12,262 bases of DNA from Chloroflexota bacterium (lineage in GTDB: Bacteria > Chloroflexota > Dehalococcoidia > SZUA-161 > SpSt-899): assembly GCA_018725425.1 (NCBI GenBank), contig QLUL01000018.1, positions 1 through 12,262 of the forward strand, in the 5' to 3' direction. Both the position numbers and the translations under genes were made by a program. Under the pieces are notes generated by a model that searched no databases, had not been told where the DNA came from, and saw nothing but the letters and a program-made list of their open reading frames with translations. Positions within the stretch are counted from its first letter, which is position 1, and each line of letters opens with the position of its first letter. Below are positions 1-6,282 of this stretch, piece after piece.

Positions 1-1052
1 TAAATCTTCTCTTTATCCGCCAGGTCAAGGACAGCTTTCACATTCTGACGAATTTTCCCCTTTATAGTCTGGAAAGACTCCTCCGCTGTCCCACCTTTCC
101 ATTCTACTGCCCCGGCGATCACACCACCAGCATTGGCAACGAAATCCGGGATTACCAAGATGCCTTTATCGGCGAGGTACTTTTCCGCCTCCGACGTTGC
201 CGCAATATTAGCCCCTGGTACTATCATCCTGGCCTTGATGTCCCTTACATTTCCCATGGTGATAACATCAGGCCTGGCTCCGGGCACCAGAATGTCCACA
301 TCCAGCTTGAACAGCTCTGCTCCACTCAGAAGCTGCCCATCCTTATAGTTCCTGTCCCATAGCTTGGTCATTCTGCCTGTTTGTGGATCGCTCTCCACCA
401 GTCCGTCAAACTTGAGTCCATCGGGATTATAGATGCCGCCATTGACGTCAGATACTGCCACCACTTTGACACCTTTACCTGTCAGGTAGCGAAAGGCTGC
501 TCTTCCCACAGACCCGAAACCTTCAATAGCAGCCGTGGCTTTTGTCAGGTCTAAATTGATGTAACTTGCGGCCATCTCTGCTGCCTCTGCAACCCCGAAT
601 CCGGTTGAACCAATTTCATCCAAAGGAATCCCCCAGAGCTCTCGGGGCAATCCTATGACGCGGCCGGTCTGGCGGTAAATAATAGCCATCGAGTGCTCGT
701 CCAGCCCCATATCGGGCCCGGCAATGTAATCTTGGTGAGGGCGCAGAAATTCGGCGTACGCCCTGATGATCTCCTCCTTGTTCGGAGCCATCGGATCTCC
801 GATGATTCCACCCTTTGCCCCACCATGGGGAATACCGGCAATCGAGTTCTTCAGTGTCATCGCCCTGGCCAGACGGATAACCTCTTCGGTGGTCAGATCA
901 GGAACCATCCTTATGCCGCCAATTGCAGGACCAAGGGCGGTATTGTCCACCACCAGGATTCCCCGTAGATCAAGTTTCGGACTGTAAAAATGCATCACCT
1001 TCTCCGGGCCGAATTCATCGGCATATCCGAAAATTTCTTTCTCCGCTCCCAT
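1..1052 (-). CDS. Glu/Leu/Phe/Val-family amino-acid dehydrogenase, C-terminus cut by window edge
   Basis: This is an NAD(P)-dependent oxidative deaminase, converting an L-amino acid to a 2-oxo acid plus ammonium in the cytoplasm. The start is the ATG at 1052, preceded by GGAGG about 5 bases upstream; an ATG four bases earlier is out of frame. 350 residues are visible, and the family usually has about 410 or more, so roughly 60 are missing. Visible motifs are TLKNS (K68), GGAKGG with the catalytic-type lysine K80, GPDMG with D114, the dinucleotide-binding GFGSVG near 179-183, and VANAGGV near 305-311. At the two positions that bind the glutamate gamma-carboxylate in glutamate dehydrogenase it has I44 (GPAIGG, where GDH has K) and G314 (where GDH has S). 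This resembles leucine/valine/phenylalanine dehydrogenases there. The family is certain; the substrate is inferred to be hydrophobic. It is divergent from a GntR regulator. Confidence 0.93.
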   Translation of the reverse strand, partial: MGAEKEIFGYADEFGPEKVMHFYSPKLDLRGILVVDNTALGPAIGGIRMVPDLTTEEVIRLARAMTLKNSIAGIPHGGAKGGIIGDPMAPNKEEIIRAYAEFLRPHQDYIAGPDMGLDEHSMAIIYRQTGRVIGLPRELWGIPLDEIGSTGFGVAEAAEMAASYINLDLTKATAAIEGFGSVGRAAFRYLTGKGVKVVAVSDVNGGIYNPDGLKFDGLVESDPQTGRMTKLWDRNYKDGQLLSGAELFKLDVDILVPGARPDVITMGNVRDIKARMIVPGANIAATSEAEKYLADKGILVIPDFVANAGGVIAGAVEWKGGTAEESFQTIKGKIRQNVKAVLDLADKEKI

Positions 1053-1139
1053 CCATAACCTCCTTAATTCTTAAAGCCGTCAGCCCTCAATATCAATTCC
1101 CCGAATCAAACATCCTTATTGAAAGGATCCATTGACTAT

Positions 1140-1168
1140 AAGATAACAGTTACGGAAGAGATTGTCAA
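1140..1168 (-). promoter_or_regulatory. Sigma-70-type promoter for the amino-acid dehydrogenase
   Basis: On the minus strand TTGACA (1168-1163) is followed after exactly 17 bases by TATCTT (1145-1140). This is a full-consensus -35 with a 4/6 -10 element. Transcription would begin near 1133 and leave a leader of about 80 bases before the ATG at 1052. The start of that leader contains a perfect 6-bp inverted repeat, ATCCTT-ATTGA-AAGGAT (1112-1128). A TTCCC-TGGC-GGGAA palindrome (1194-1207) lies upstream of the -35. Either could be a regulatory site, but no specific protein can be named for them. Confidence 0.7.
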
Positions 1169-1266
1169 CAAAAACTGTGCATTATTTGTTCGGTTCCCTG
1201 GCGGGAATGTGTCATCAGTGCACCATGTTTTGACGGGTTCTTTTATCACCTCATTGATACGCCTCC

Positions 1267-1295
1267 TTGACAAGCAGGCCATTGTGTAGTAAACT
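1267..1295 (+). promoter_or_regulatory. Sigma-70-type promoter for the GntR regulator and probably the vor genes
   Basis: TTGACA (1267-1272), 17 bases, then TAAACT (1290-1295). The -35 is a perfect consensus and the -10 matches 4 of 6. Transcription would start near 1302, giving a leader of about 65 bases. The -10 lies inside the first operator-like palindrome, TAGT-AA-ACTA, which would suit repression. No second promoter of this quality is visible between the regulator and the vor genes, so this one may drive both; that is inference. Confidence 0.65.
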
Positions 1296-1326
1296 AGGCT
1301 AAAATAGTACGCAAGGCAGTATACTA
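1287..1326. promoter_or_regulatory. Candidate tandem operators of the GntR/FCD regulator
   Basis: Two matching palindromes occur: TAGT-AA-ACTA at 1287-1296 and CAGT-AT-ACTA at 1317-1326. Both carry AGT-N2-ACT, and their centres are exactly 30 bp apart, about three helical turns. The first covers the -10 element of the regulator's promoter and the second lies just downstream of the expected start site. Several FCD-type GntR proteins are known to bind short palindromes of the kind T-N-GT-AT-AC-N-A. Binding by the adjacent regulator, and so autoregulation, is inference. Further half-sites (TAGTA) occur at 1305 and 1336. Confidence 0.5.
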
Positions 1327-1366
1327 CCAGGAATGTAGTAAGGTATTCTGAAATCTGGAGTTGGTG

Positions 1367-2011
1367 ATGACATCACGGCAGAGGGGAAATTGCGCCGACG
1401 AGGTCTTCGACAGACTTCGACAGGCCATTGTTAGTGGCGAACTGCGTCCTAACCAGCGGGTAGTGGAATCAGCGATTGCCAAGGAATTGGGGATCAGTCG
1501 TACCCCGGCACGCGAAGGCCTCAAGCAGTTGGAGATGAAAGGTTATTTGAGTAGACTGCCCACCGGTGGGCTCATAGTTACCGACCATTCGCCGGGGCAG
1601 ATACGAAATCTGTATGAGATACGAGAGGCATTGGAAACCATGGCTATAAGGCTGGTCTGTCAACGGGCCACCGAGGAGCAAATAGATACCGCGAAGGAAC
1701 ACCATGCGCGCATACTTGAGGCCATCCGTAATCGCGATGGCGATCAGATTATCGAGTTCAACAGCGCCTTCCACACGGGGCTACTTGCCGCCTGTGGGAA
1801 CGATCAGTTGTTCTCGCTCATCCAGGCATTTCGAGATCAATACTTCGATAGGCGCATCGCCCGCGTCTTTATTACCAGAGACTGGCGACTCATGAGCACC
1901 GAGCACGGGCGGATACTGGAAGCAGTGCAGGAACGAAACGCACGCCGTGCGGAGAAGGCAGTACGTCGCCATCTGAGAACGGCCCTCAGACTGGCACTGG
2001 AACGGCTGTAG
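1367..2011 (+). CDS. GntR-family transcriptional regulator, FadR/FCD subgroup
   Basis: A 214-residue cytoplasmic DNA-binding repressor or activator. The N-terminal winged helix-turn-helix covers about residues 10-73, with recognition-helix region ESAIAKELGISRTPAREGL and wing GGLIVTD. The C-terminal FCD ligand-binding domain covers about 78-210. Its pattern FNSAFHTGLL...GN (132-145), H180 and H202 matches the usual metal-binding residues of FCD domains, which often sense small carboxylates. The ATG at 1367 is chosen because GGAG (1357-1360) lies 6 bases upstream; in-frame TTG (1361) and GTG (1364) sit too close to that site. It is transcribed away from the amino-acid dehydrogenase and precedes the vor genes by 153 bases, so regulation of both is likely. 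The ligand is unknown; a branched-chain 2-oxo acid or amino acid is a guess. Confidence 0.93.
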   Translation: MTSRQRGNCADEVFDRLRQAIVSGELRPNQRVVESAIAKELGISRTPAREGLKQLEMKGYLSRLPTGGLIVTDHSPGQIRNLYEIREALETMAIRLVCQRATEEQIDTAKEHHARILEAIRNRDGDQIIEFNSAFHTGLLAACGNDQLFSLIQAFRDQYFDRRIARVFITRDWRLMSTEHGRILEAVQERNARRAEKAVRRHLRTALRLALERL

Positions 2012-2036
2012 GAGAAATACGGTGAGCGCAGTCGGC

Positions 2037-2102
2037 AGTCGATAGTCTAGCAATCGGCAGTCCGGGGTGGGGAGGGAGACTAACGACTGAGGACTATCGA
2101 CT
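2037..2102. repeat. Inverted repeat, 11-bp perfect arms, between the regulator and the vor genes
   Basis: AGTCGATAGTC (2037-2047) pairs perfectly with GACTATCGACT (2092-2102) across a 44-base loop. The stretch is built from recurring short words: TCGGCAGTC occurs at 2032-2040 and 2054-2062. It has no T-tract, so it is not a typical terminator. It looks like dispersed intergenic repeat material, although a role in differential expression of the regulator and the downstream complex cannot be excluded. Confidence 0.6.
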
Positions 2103-2164
2103 AACGGACCGCGGCGAGCGACTGAGGGGGAAGTTCTACGCCGAGCGCAATAGTGGAGGTTAGC

Positions 2165-2407
2165 ATGCCGAAGGGGATGATACTCATCGATAAGGAACGC
2201 TGTAAAGGGTGCGGACTGTGTATCGATGCCTGCCCACAGCACGTGCTTTCCTATTCCGGAGAATATAACCAGAAGGGGTACAATGTTACCTGGATGGAAG
2301 ACCCTGATCGCTGCACCGGGTGCGCCTTCTGCACCCTCACCTGTCCGGACGTGACGATCGAGGTTTACAGGGAGATATCTCCTGGCAGAGGGGGAAACAA
2401 TGCGTGA
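2165..2407 (+). CDS. 2-oxoacid:ferredoxin oxidoreductase, delta subunit (2x[4Fe-4S] ferredoxin)
   Basis: An 80-residue ferredoxin-like electron-transfer subunit of the four-part complex that follows. Two classic [4Fe-4S] motifs are visible: CKGCGLCIDACP (C13, C16, C19, C23) and CTGCAFCTLTCP (C50, C53, C56, C60). It passes electrons from the thiamine-pyrophosphate site of the alpha/beta subunits to soluble ferredoxin. The start is the ATG at 2165, five bases after GGAGG (2155-2159); an in-frame GTG at 2153 lies just before the ribosome site and is rejected. The stop overlaps the next start by 8 bases. The order delta-alpha-beta-gamma is usual for Vor/Kor complexes. The symbol would be vorD or korD; the sequence of this subunit alone cannot decide. 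Confidence 0.93.
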   Translation: MPKGMILIDKERCKGCGLCIDACPQHVLSYSGEYNQKGYNVTWMEDPDRCTGCAFCTLTCPDVTIEVYREISPGRGGNNA

Positions 2408-3482
2408 CAAGATCCTGATTGCGGGGAACGATGCCATAGCCGAGGCGGGGATCCGCGCCGGCTGTCGCAGCTACTTCGGCTACCCGATCACTCCGCAGAA
2501 TGAGCTGCTGGAATATATGTCTGCACACATGCCAAAGGCTGGCGGGGTCTTCGTCCAGGCGGAAAGTGAGATCGGAGCGATCAATATGTGCTACGGAGCC
2601 TCAGCGGCCGGGGCACGCACCATGACATCATCATCCGGTCCGGGGATGAGCCTCAAGCTGGAGGGGATATCCTACCTCGCCGGCAGCGATCTTCCCTGTG
2701 TCATCGTCAACGTGGCGCGCGGCGGTCCAGGGCTGGGGAATATCGCCCCGGGGCAAGGTGACTACTTCCAGGCGACCAAGGGAGGGGGCCATGGGGACTA
2801 TCGAATGATCGTTCTTGCCCCGGCCACCATCCCCGAGGCGACGGAGTTAACCATGCTGGCTTTTGACCTGGCGGACAAGTATCGGACTCCGGTACTGGTA
2901 CTGGTAGACGGGGTGCTGGGACAGATGATGGAGCCGGTCGAATTCCGCGATCCGGTTGATCCGGCAACCCTGCCGCCCAAGCCCTGGGCACTCACCGGGG
3001 CCCAGGGACGCCCACCTAATATCGTTACCAGCTTTTTCCTCGATCCCCAAGAGCTGAGCGAGCTCAATCTCAAGCGGCAGGACCGCTATCGCAGGATCGT
3101 GACACAAGAAGTACGCTACGAGGAGTTCGAGACCGGCGATGCCACCATCGTCATCGCCGCCTATGGCACGGTGGCCCGGATCGCCAGGACCACGGTCAAG
3201 TTGGCACGGAATGAGGGTATCAAACTCGGCTTGCTGCGACCGATCACCCTGTGGCCTTTCCCGTATGCGCCACTGCGCGCCTTATCCAACCGGGTCAAGG
3301 TGATCCTCACCGTGGAGATGAGCGCCGGCCAGATGCTGGAAGATGTGCGCCTTGCCGTGGCTGAGCGAGCTGAGACCCCATTCTATGGCGAGATGGGCGG
3401 CATCGTACCCACCCCCAGGGGTATCCTGATGGAGGTAAAGAAATATGCCAGTTATGACGCAGAAGATGACCAAGGTTTTTGA
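2400..3482 (+). CDS. vorB: 2-oxoacid:ferredoxin oxidoreductase alpha subunit, VorB type
   Basis: A 360-residue alpha subunit. With the beta subunit it binds thiamine pyrophosphate and the 2-oxo acid and makes acyl-CoA, CO2 and reduced ferredoxin in the cytoplasm. The N-terminal pyrimidine-binding domain shows GYPITP (27-32) and AESEIGA (54-60). The middle has TSSSGPGMSLK (76-86) and KGGGHGDYR (127-135), followed by LADKYRTPVLVL and GQMMEPVEF (174-182). These last motifs are typical of VorB, the 3-methyl-2-oxobutanoate (2-oxoisovalerate) enzyme. The C-terminal transketolase-like domain spans about 230-345. The ATG at 2400 follows an AGAGGGGG ribosome site. The length is normal. It overlaps the delta subunit by 8 bases and the beta subunit by 38. 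A 2-oxoglutarate (Kor) role is the main alternative. Confidence 0.88.
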   Translation: MRDKILIAGNDAIAEAGIRAGCRSYFGYPITPQNELLEYMSAHMPKAGGVFVQAESEIGAINMCYGASAAGARTMTSSSGPGMSLKLEGISYLAGSDLPCVIVNVARGGPGLGNIAPGQGDYFQATKGGGHGDYRMIVLAPATIPEATELTMLAFDLADKYRTPVLVLVDGVLGQMMEPVEFRDPVDPATLPPKPWALTGAQGRPPNIVTSFFLDPQELSELNLKRQDRYRRIVTQEVRYEEFETGDATIVIAAYGTVARIARTTVKLARNEGIKLGLLRPITLWPFPYAPLRALSNRVKVILTVEMSAGQMLEDVRLAVAERAETPFYGEMGGIVPTPRGILMEVKKYASYDAEDDQGF

Positions 3483-4203
3483 GCGGCCTCGGAGCCTCGC
3501 CGATATCGAGTTCACCTATTGCCCCGGCTGCCATCACGGGCTCATCACCCGCATCATCGCCCAGGTGATCGATGAACTGGGTATTCAAGAACGCACCGTG
3601 GTGGTCGGCCCGGTCGGCTGTTCCGTCTTCGTCTATCAGTGGTTCCGTTGTGACGGGATTCAATCGGCGCACGGACGGGCATGTGCGGTAGCAACCGGGA
3701 TTAAGCGGGTCAACCCCGATCTCATCGTCTTCACCTACCAGGGGGACGGCGACCTGGCAGCGATCGGGACGGCAGAGTCGATCCACGCCGCCAATCGAGG
3801 GGAGAACATCACCGTGATCTTTATCAACAACCAGATCTATGGAATGACTGGCGGGCAGATGGCCCCCACCACCCTGATCGGGCAGTGGGCCACCAGTTGT
3901 CCCGATGGGAGGGATGCTGGTCTCGCCGGTTATCCGATTCGCTTCTCCGAGATGGTTGCCCAGCTTGACGCCCCGGTCTATGTTACCCGCCAATCGCTCT
4001 ACGATCAGAAGCGGATCATGGCGACAAGCCGGGCGATAAAAAAGGCATTCCAATACCAGGTCGAGTGCAAGGGATACTCGCTGGTAGAGATCCTGGCTAA
4101 CTGCCCCACCAGTTGGCACATGACACCGACCCAGGCGAACAAACACATCGCCGATGTGGTGACCAGTGTCTTCCCACTAGGTGACCTGGTGGACAGGGGG
4201 TAA
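3445..4203 (+). CDS. 2-oxoacid:ferredoxin oxidoreductase beta subunit (TPP-binding)
   Basis: A 252-residue subunit that carries the thiamine-diphosphate site and one iron-sulfur cluster. The TPP/Mg motif starts with GDGD (100-103) and ends with the Asn pair NN (128-129), with IYGMTGGQ next. CPGC (C26, C29), C59 in GPVGCS and C220 in ANCP are the likely [4Fe-4S] ligands seen across this family. HGRACAVATGIK (76-87) is also typical. The ATG at 3445 has GGAGGT (3431-3436) eight bases upstream, inside the end of the alpha gene, giving a 38-base overlap in another frame; this supports tight co-translation. The gamma gene follows its stop almost at once. It would be called vorA or korB according to the substrate. 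Confidence 0.92.
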   Translation: MPVMTQKMTKVFERPRSLADIEFTYCPGCHHGLITRIIAQVIDELGIQERTVVVGPVGCSVFVYQWFRCDGIQSAHGRACAVATGIKRVNPDLIVFTYQGDGDLAAIGTAESIHAANRGENITVIFINNQIYGMTGGQMAPTTLIGQWATSCPDGRDAGLAGYPIRFSEMVAQLDAPVYVTRQSLYDQKRIMATSRAIKKAFQYQVECKGYSLVEILANCPTSWHMTPTQANKHIADVVTSVFPLGDLVDRG

Positions 4204-4204
4204 G

Positions 4205-4741
4205 ATGGAAAAGTCAGTGATTTTGGCCGGATTCGGCGGACAGGGCGTTATCCTGGCGGGAAAGGTCCTCGCTCAAGCAGGGATGGACCACGGATTGGAG
4301 GTGACCTGGTTTCCCTCCTACGGGCCGGAGATGCGTGGCGGAACGGCGAACTGCACCGTCGTGCTCTCTGACGAGCCGGTCGCCTCGCCCCTCGCCGATG
4401 ATCCCACAGCACTCATCGCCATGAATCCCCCCTCCCTCGACAAGTTCGAGTCCACGGTGGCCAGGGGCGGGACCATCGTGCTCAACAGCTCGCTCATCGA
4501 GCGCCCGGTGATGAGGGCCGATGTAAAGGTCGTCCCCATTCCAATGAACGAGATGGCAGCAAAGGTGGGAAGTGACTTGGTCATCAACATGGTCGCCCTC
4601 GGGGCCTACATCAAAGCAACCGGGATAACTCCGCTGGCGACGGTGAAAACAGCGATGGCGCAGATGCTGGAGAAGGACGGAAAAGGCAAGTTTGTCCCGA
4701 TGAACGAACAGGCACTCGAGGAGGGATATAACGCGGTCTAG
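4205..4741 (+). CDS. 2-oxoacid:ferredoxin oxidoreductase, gamma subunit
   Basis: A 178-residue gamma subunit of the complex (pyruvate/ketoisovalerate oxidoreductase catalytic-domain family), thought to help bind coenzyme A and stabilise the assembly. The N-terminal GFGGQG (9-14) and SYGPEMRGGTANC (38-50) are the family hallmarks. The length fits the usual 175-190. The ATG at 4205 is chosen because AGGGGGT (4195-4201) stands just before it; an in-frame GTG at 4181 would start inside the beta gene without a ribosome site. One base separates it from the beta-gene stop. This completes a four-gene delta-alpha-beta-gamma set with no missing part. Confidence 0.92.
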   Translation: MEKSVILAGFGGQGVILAGKVLAQAGMDHGLEVTWFPSYGPEMRGGTANCTVVLSDEPVASPLADDPTALIAMNPPSLDKFESTVARGGTIVLNSSLIERPVMRADVKVVPIPMNEMAAKVGSDLVINMVALGAYIKATGITPLATVKTAMAQMLEKDGKGKFVPMNEQALEEGYNAV

Positions 4742-4792
4742 GAACCAGCAATTGAACGCGCGAGCTAGACCTTCTCTCCCTCAAAGCAGGGC

Positions 4793-4821
4793 TTGTCTGT
4801 TGCGGAAAATGGTGTTAGAAT
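4793..4821 (+). promoter_or_regulatory. Promoter for the D-cysteine desulfhydrase-like gene
   Basis: TTGTCT (4793-4798), 17 bases, TAGAAT (4816-4821). The -10 matches 5 of 6 and the -35 starts with the key TTG. Transcription would start near 4828, leaving a leader of about 215 bases before the ATG at 5045. This separates the following gene from the vor operon. No intrinsic terminator is visible after the gamma gene, so read-through is still possible. Confidence 0.5.
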
Positions 4822-4823
4822 AT

Positions 4824-4851
4824 GCCTGCATGCAACTCAACATGCTGAGGC
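4824..4851 (+). other. Leader hairpin at the expected transcript start
   Basis: GCCT-GCATG, an 8-base loop, then CATGC-(TG)-AGGC would form a 9-bp stem with a 2-base bulge, placed at or just after the predicted +1. The remaining leader (4852-5044) contains no recognisable riboswitch class and no convincing small gene. The hairpin could protect the 5' end or be a binding site; nothing in the sequence decides this. Confidence 0.35.
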
Positions 4852-5044
4852 GAAGAAGCACACATGGTGGCACTGCAAGAACCAGGTGTTAGCCTGATTT
4901 GCAATCCAATGTAGCCTTAAGAAAAGGTGCCAAACGGTTGCTTTTTCGCCTTTTTGCAGGAATGCCACATAGAGAGACACAATCATTGAGTCGATCTTTC
5001 CAATCCCAACCCGATTGTCCATCTTCCCAGAAGGAGGTCATGAT

Positions 5045-6046
5045 ATGTCCATAGTAAAACTCCCCCGAGTCTCTCTGGGGCACTGGCCGACCCCTCTGCA
5101 TGAGTTGCCACATCTTTCTGCCACTCTTGGAGGTCCCCGAATATTTGTCAAACGTGATGACCTCACGGGGCTTGCCCTGGGAGGTAATAAGTGCCGCAAG
5201 CTGGAGTATGTGCTGGCCGGTGCCCGTCAAAAAGGGGTTGATACCCTCATAACCAGCGGAAGTTCACAGTCGAATCATGCTTTGCAAACGGCAGCCGCTG
5301 CTCGCAAACTAGGGATGGAAACCTATCTGCTATTGGTCAAAGGTGTCCACGTAGAGACACAGGGCAATCTCTTGCTGCAAAATATCCTCAATTCGACCGT
5401 TAATATAGTTGAAGTTGCCGATCCCAAGGAAATGTTCACCACCATGCCCCGGAAGATGGACGAACTGGCGGATGAGCTGCGCAGCAAGGGACGCACTCCG
5501 CTGGTGATCCCGGCTGGAGGTGAGTACCCTCTGGGAACCGTGGGCTGGGTTGAGGCTGCCGAAGAGATCGGCCAGCAACTGAAGGATCAGCAAATAGATG
5601 CTCAATATGTGGTCCTGGCCCATAGCGGTGGGGGTACGCAGGCCGGACTAGTTCTGGGATTCAAACAACTCAAACTTCCCCTCGATGTAGTTGGCATCAG
5701 CACCATGTATGAGAAGAGCGCCGCTATAGGTGAGGTTGTCACCCTGGCCAATGACACTGCCAGACTACTGGGTTTCGATCAAACCATAACTCCAGATGAG
5801 GTAACGCTTTACGATGATTATATCGGTCAAGGCTACGGCATACCGACAGAGGAATGCATCGAGGCCATCAGGTTAGTTGCCCAGACGGAGGGCATCTTCC
5901 TCGATCCGGTTTACACTGCAAAAGCCATGGCCGGGTTCATAGACCTTATTCGTAAAAGTCAGTTCACCTCAAAGGACACCATCATTTTCATTCATACCGG
6001 GGGGGTGCCAGCCCTGTTTGCTTACCATGAGGAGATTGCCAGGTAG
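5045..6046 (+). CDS. D-cysteine desulfhydrase / ACC deaminase-family PLP enzyme
   Basis: A 333-residue cytoplasmic fold-type II PLP enzyme. Members release ammonia from small amino acids by elimination or ring opening: D-cysteine to pyruvate, sulfide and ammonia, L-cysteate to pyruvate and sulfite, or 1-aminocyclopropane-1-carboxylate to 2-oxobutanoate. LGGNKCRKLEY (45-55) carries the Schiff-base lysine K49. TSGSSQSNH (70-78) is the PLP-ring and substrate-carboxylate loop, and HSGGGTQAG (193-201) is the phosphate-binding loop. The ATG at 5045 is chosen because AGGAGG (5032-5037) lies 7 bases upstream; an in-frame TTG at 5015 precedes that site. Length is normal. It has its own likely promoter. 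Substrate cannot be assigned from motifs alone; desulfhydrase activity is the commonest annotation. A catabolic role fits the neighbouring amino-acid genes. Confidence 0.87.
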   Translation: MSIVKLPRVSLGHWPTPLHELPHLSATLGGPRIFVKRDDLTGLALGGNKCRKLEYVLAGARQKGVDTLITSGSSQSNHALQTAAAARKLGMETYLLLVKGVHVETQGNLLLQNILNSTVNIVEVADPKEMFTTMPRKMDELADELRSKGRTPLVIPAGGEYPLGTVGWVEAAEEIGQQLKDQQIDAQYVVLAHSGGGTQAGLVLGFKQLKLPLDVVGISTMYEKSAAIGEVVTLANDTARLLGFDQTITPDEVTLYDDYIGQGYGIPTEECIEAIRLVAQTEGIFLDPVYTAKAMAGFIDLIRKSQFTSKDTIIFIHTGGVPALFAYHEEIAR

Positions 6047-6058
6047 TCCATTGGAGAG

Positions 6059-6111
6059 AAGTTTTAAGTTTTAAGTGTTAAGTAGCACCGGGGTTCATCC
6101 TCTTAAAACTT
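6059..6111. repeat. AT-rich inverted repeat after the PLP enzyme
   Basis: AAGTTTTAAG (6059-6068) is perfectly complementary to CTTAAAACTT (6102-6111) across 33 bases. The left arm is extended by a second AAGTTTTAAG-like unit (6066-6075) and a GTTAAG unit. It begins 13 bases after the stop codon. There is no GC-rich stem or T-tract, so an intrinsic terminator is unlikely. It resembles short word-redundant intergenic repeats seen in the other gaps here. Confidence 0.55.
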
Positions 6112-6142
6112 ATAGTATCCAGCAAAAATAAACCGCACTATG

Positions 6143-6280
6143 TTATTGCGAGGAGCGTGATTCCTCGCCTGTCATTGCGAGGGACAAAGTCCCGAAGCAA
6201 TCTCTGGACAGGCTCGGAACAAGCTCCGCAATCTCAAGGTAGAATGGAATAGATTGCTTCGCTTCGCTCGCAATGACAGG
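6143..6280. repeat. Dispersed hairpin repeat of the 'TCATTGCGAGG...GAAGCAATCT' type
   Basis: A long palindromic element. Outer arms CCTGTCATTGCGAG (6168-6181) and CTCGCAATGACAGG (6267-6280) are a perfect 14-bp match. Inner arms GAAGCAATCT (6194-6203) and AGATTGCTTC (6251-6260) are a perfect 10-bp match. A small hairpin, GGGAC-AAA-GTCCC, lies at 6181-6193. A partial extra copy at 6145-6168 forms GCGAGGA...TCCTCGC. The minus strand reads VIASEAKQS, a well-known spurious peptide from this widespread repeat. It carries no gene and looks like a non-autonomous, REP/MITE-like element. Confidence 0.8.
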
Positions 6281-6282
6281 AC

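Noticed and set aside
1781..2437. 218-codon minus-strand reading frame across the regulator end, the gap and vorD
   Set aside because: It spans two convincingly coding plus-strand genes and a repeat; no motif or ribosome site supports it.
3307..4146. 279-codon minus-strand reading frame opposite the vor alpha and beta genes
   Set aside because: It is a shadow of clearly identified plus-strand genes and shows no family motif.
4865..4876. TGGTGGCACTGC resembles the conserved T-box sequence (GGGTGGnACCGCG)
   Set aside because: Only about 40 bases separate it from the predicted transcript start, too few for a T-box stem I and specifier loop, and no matching terminator follows.
4837..5022. 61-codon minus-strand reading frame in the leader gap
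   Set aside because: Low-information protein, no well-spaced ribosome site, and it opposes a plausible plus-strand leader.
6059..6111. Possible terminator of the D-cysteine desulfhydrase-like gene
   Set aside because: The stem is AT-only with a 33-base loop and there is no T-tract after it.
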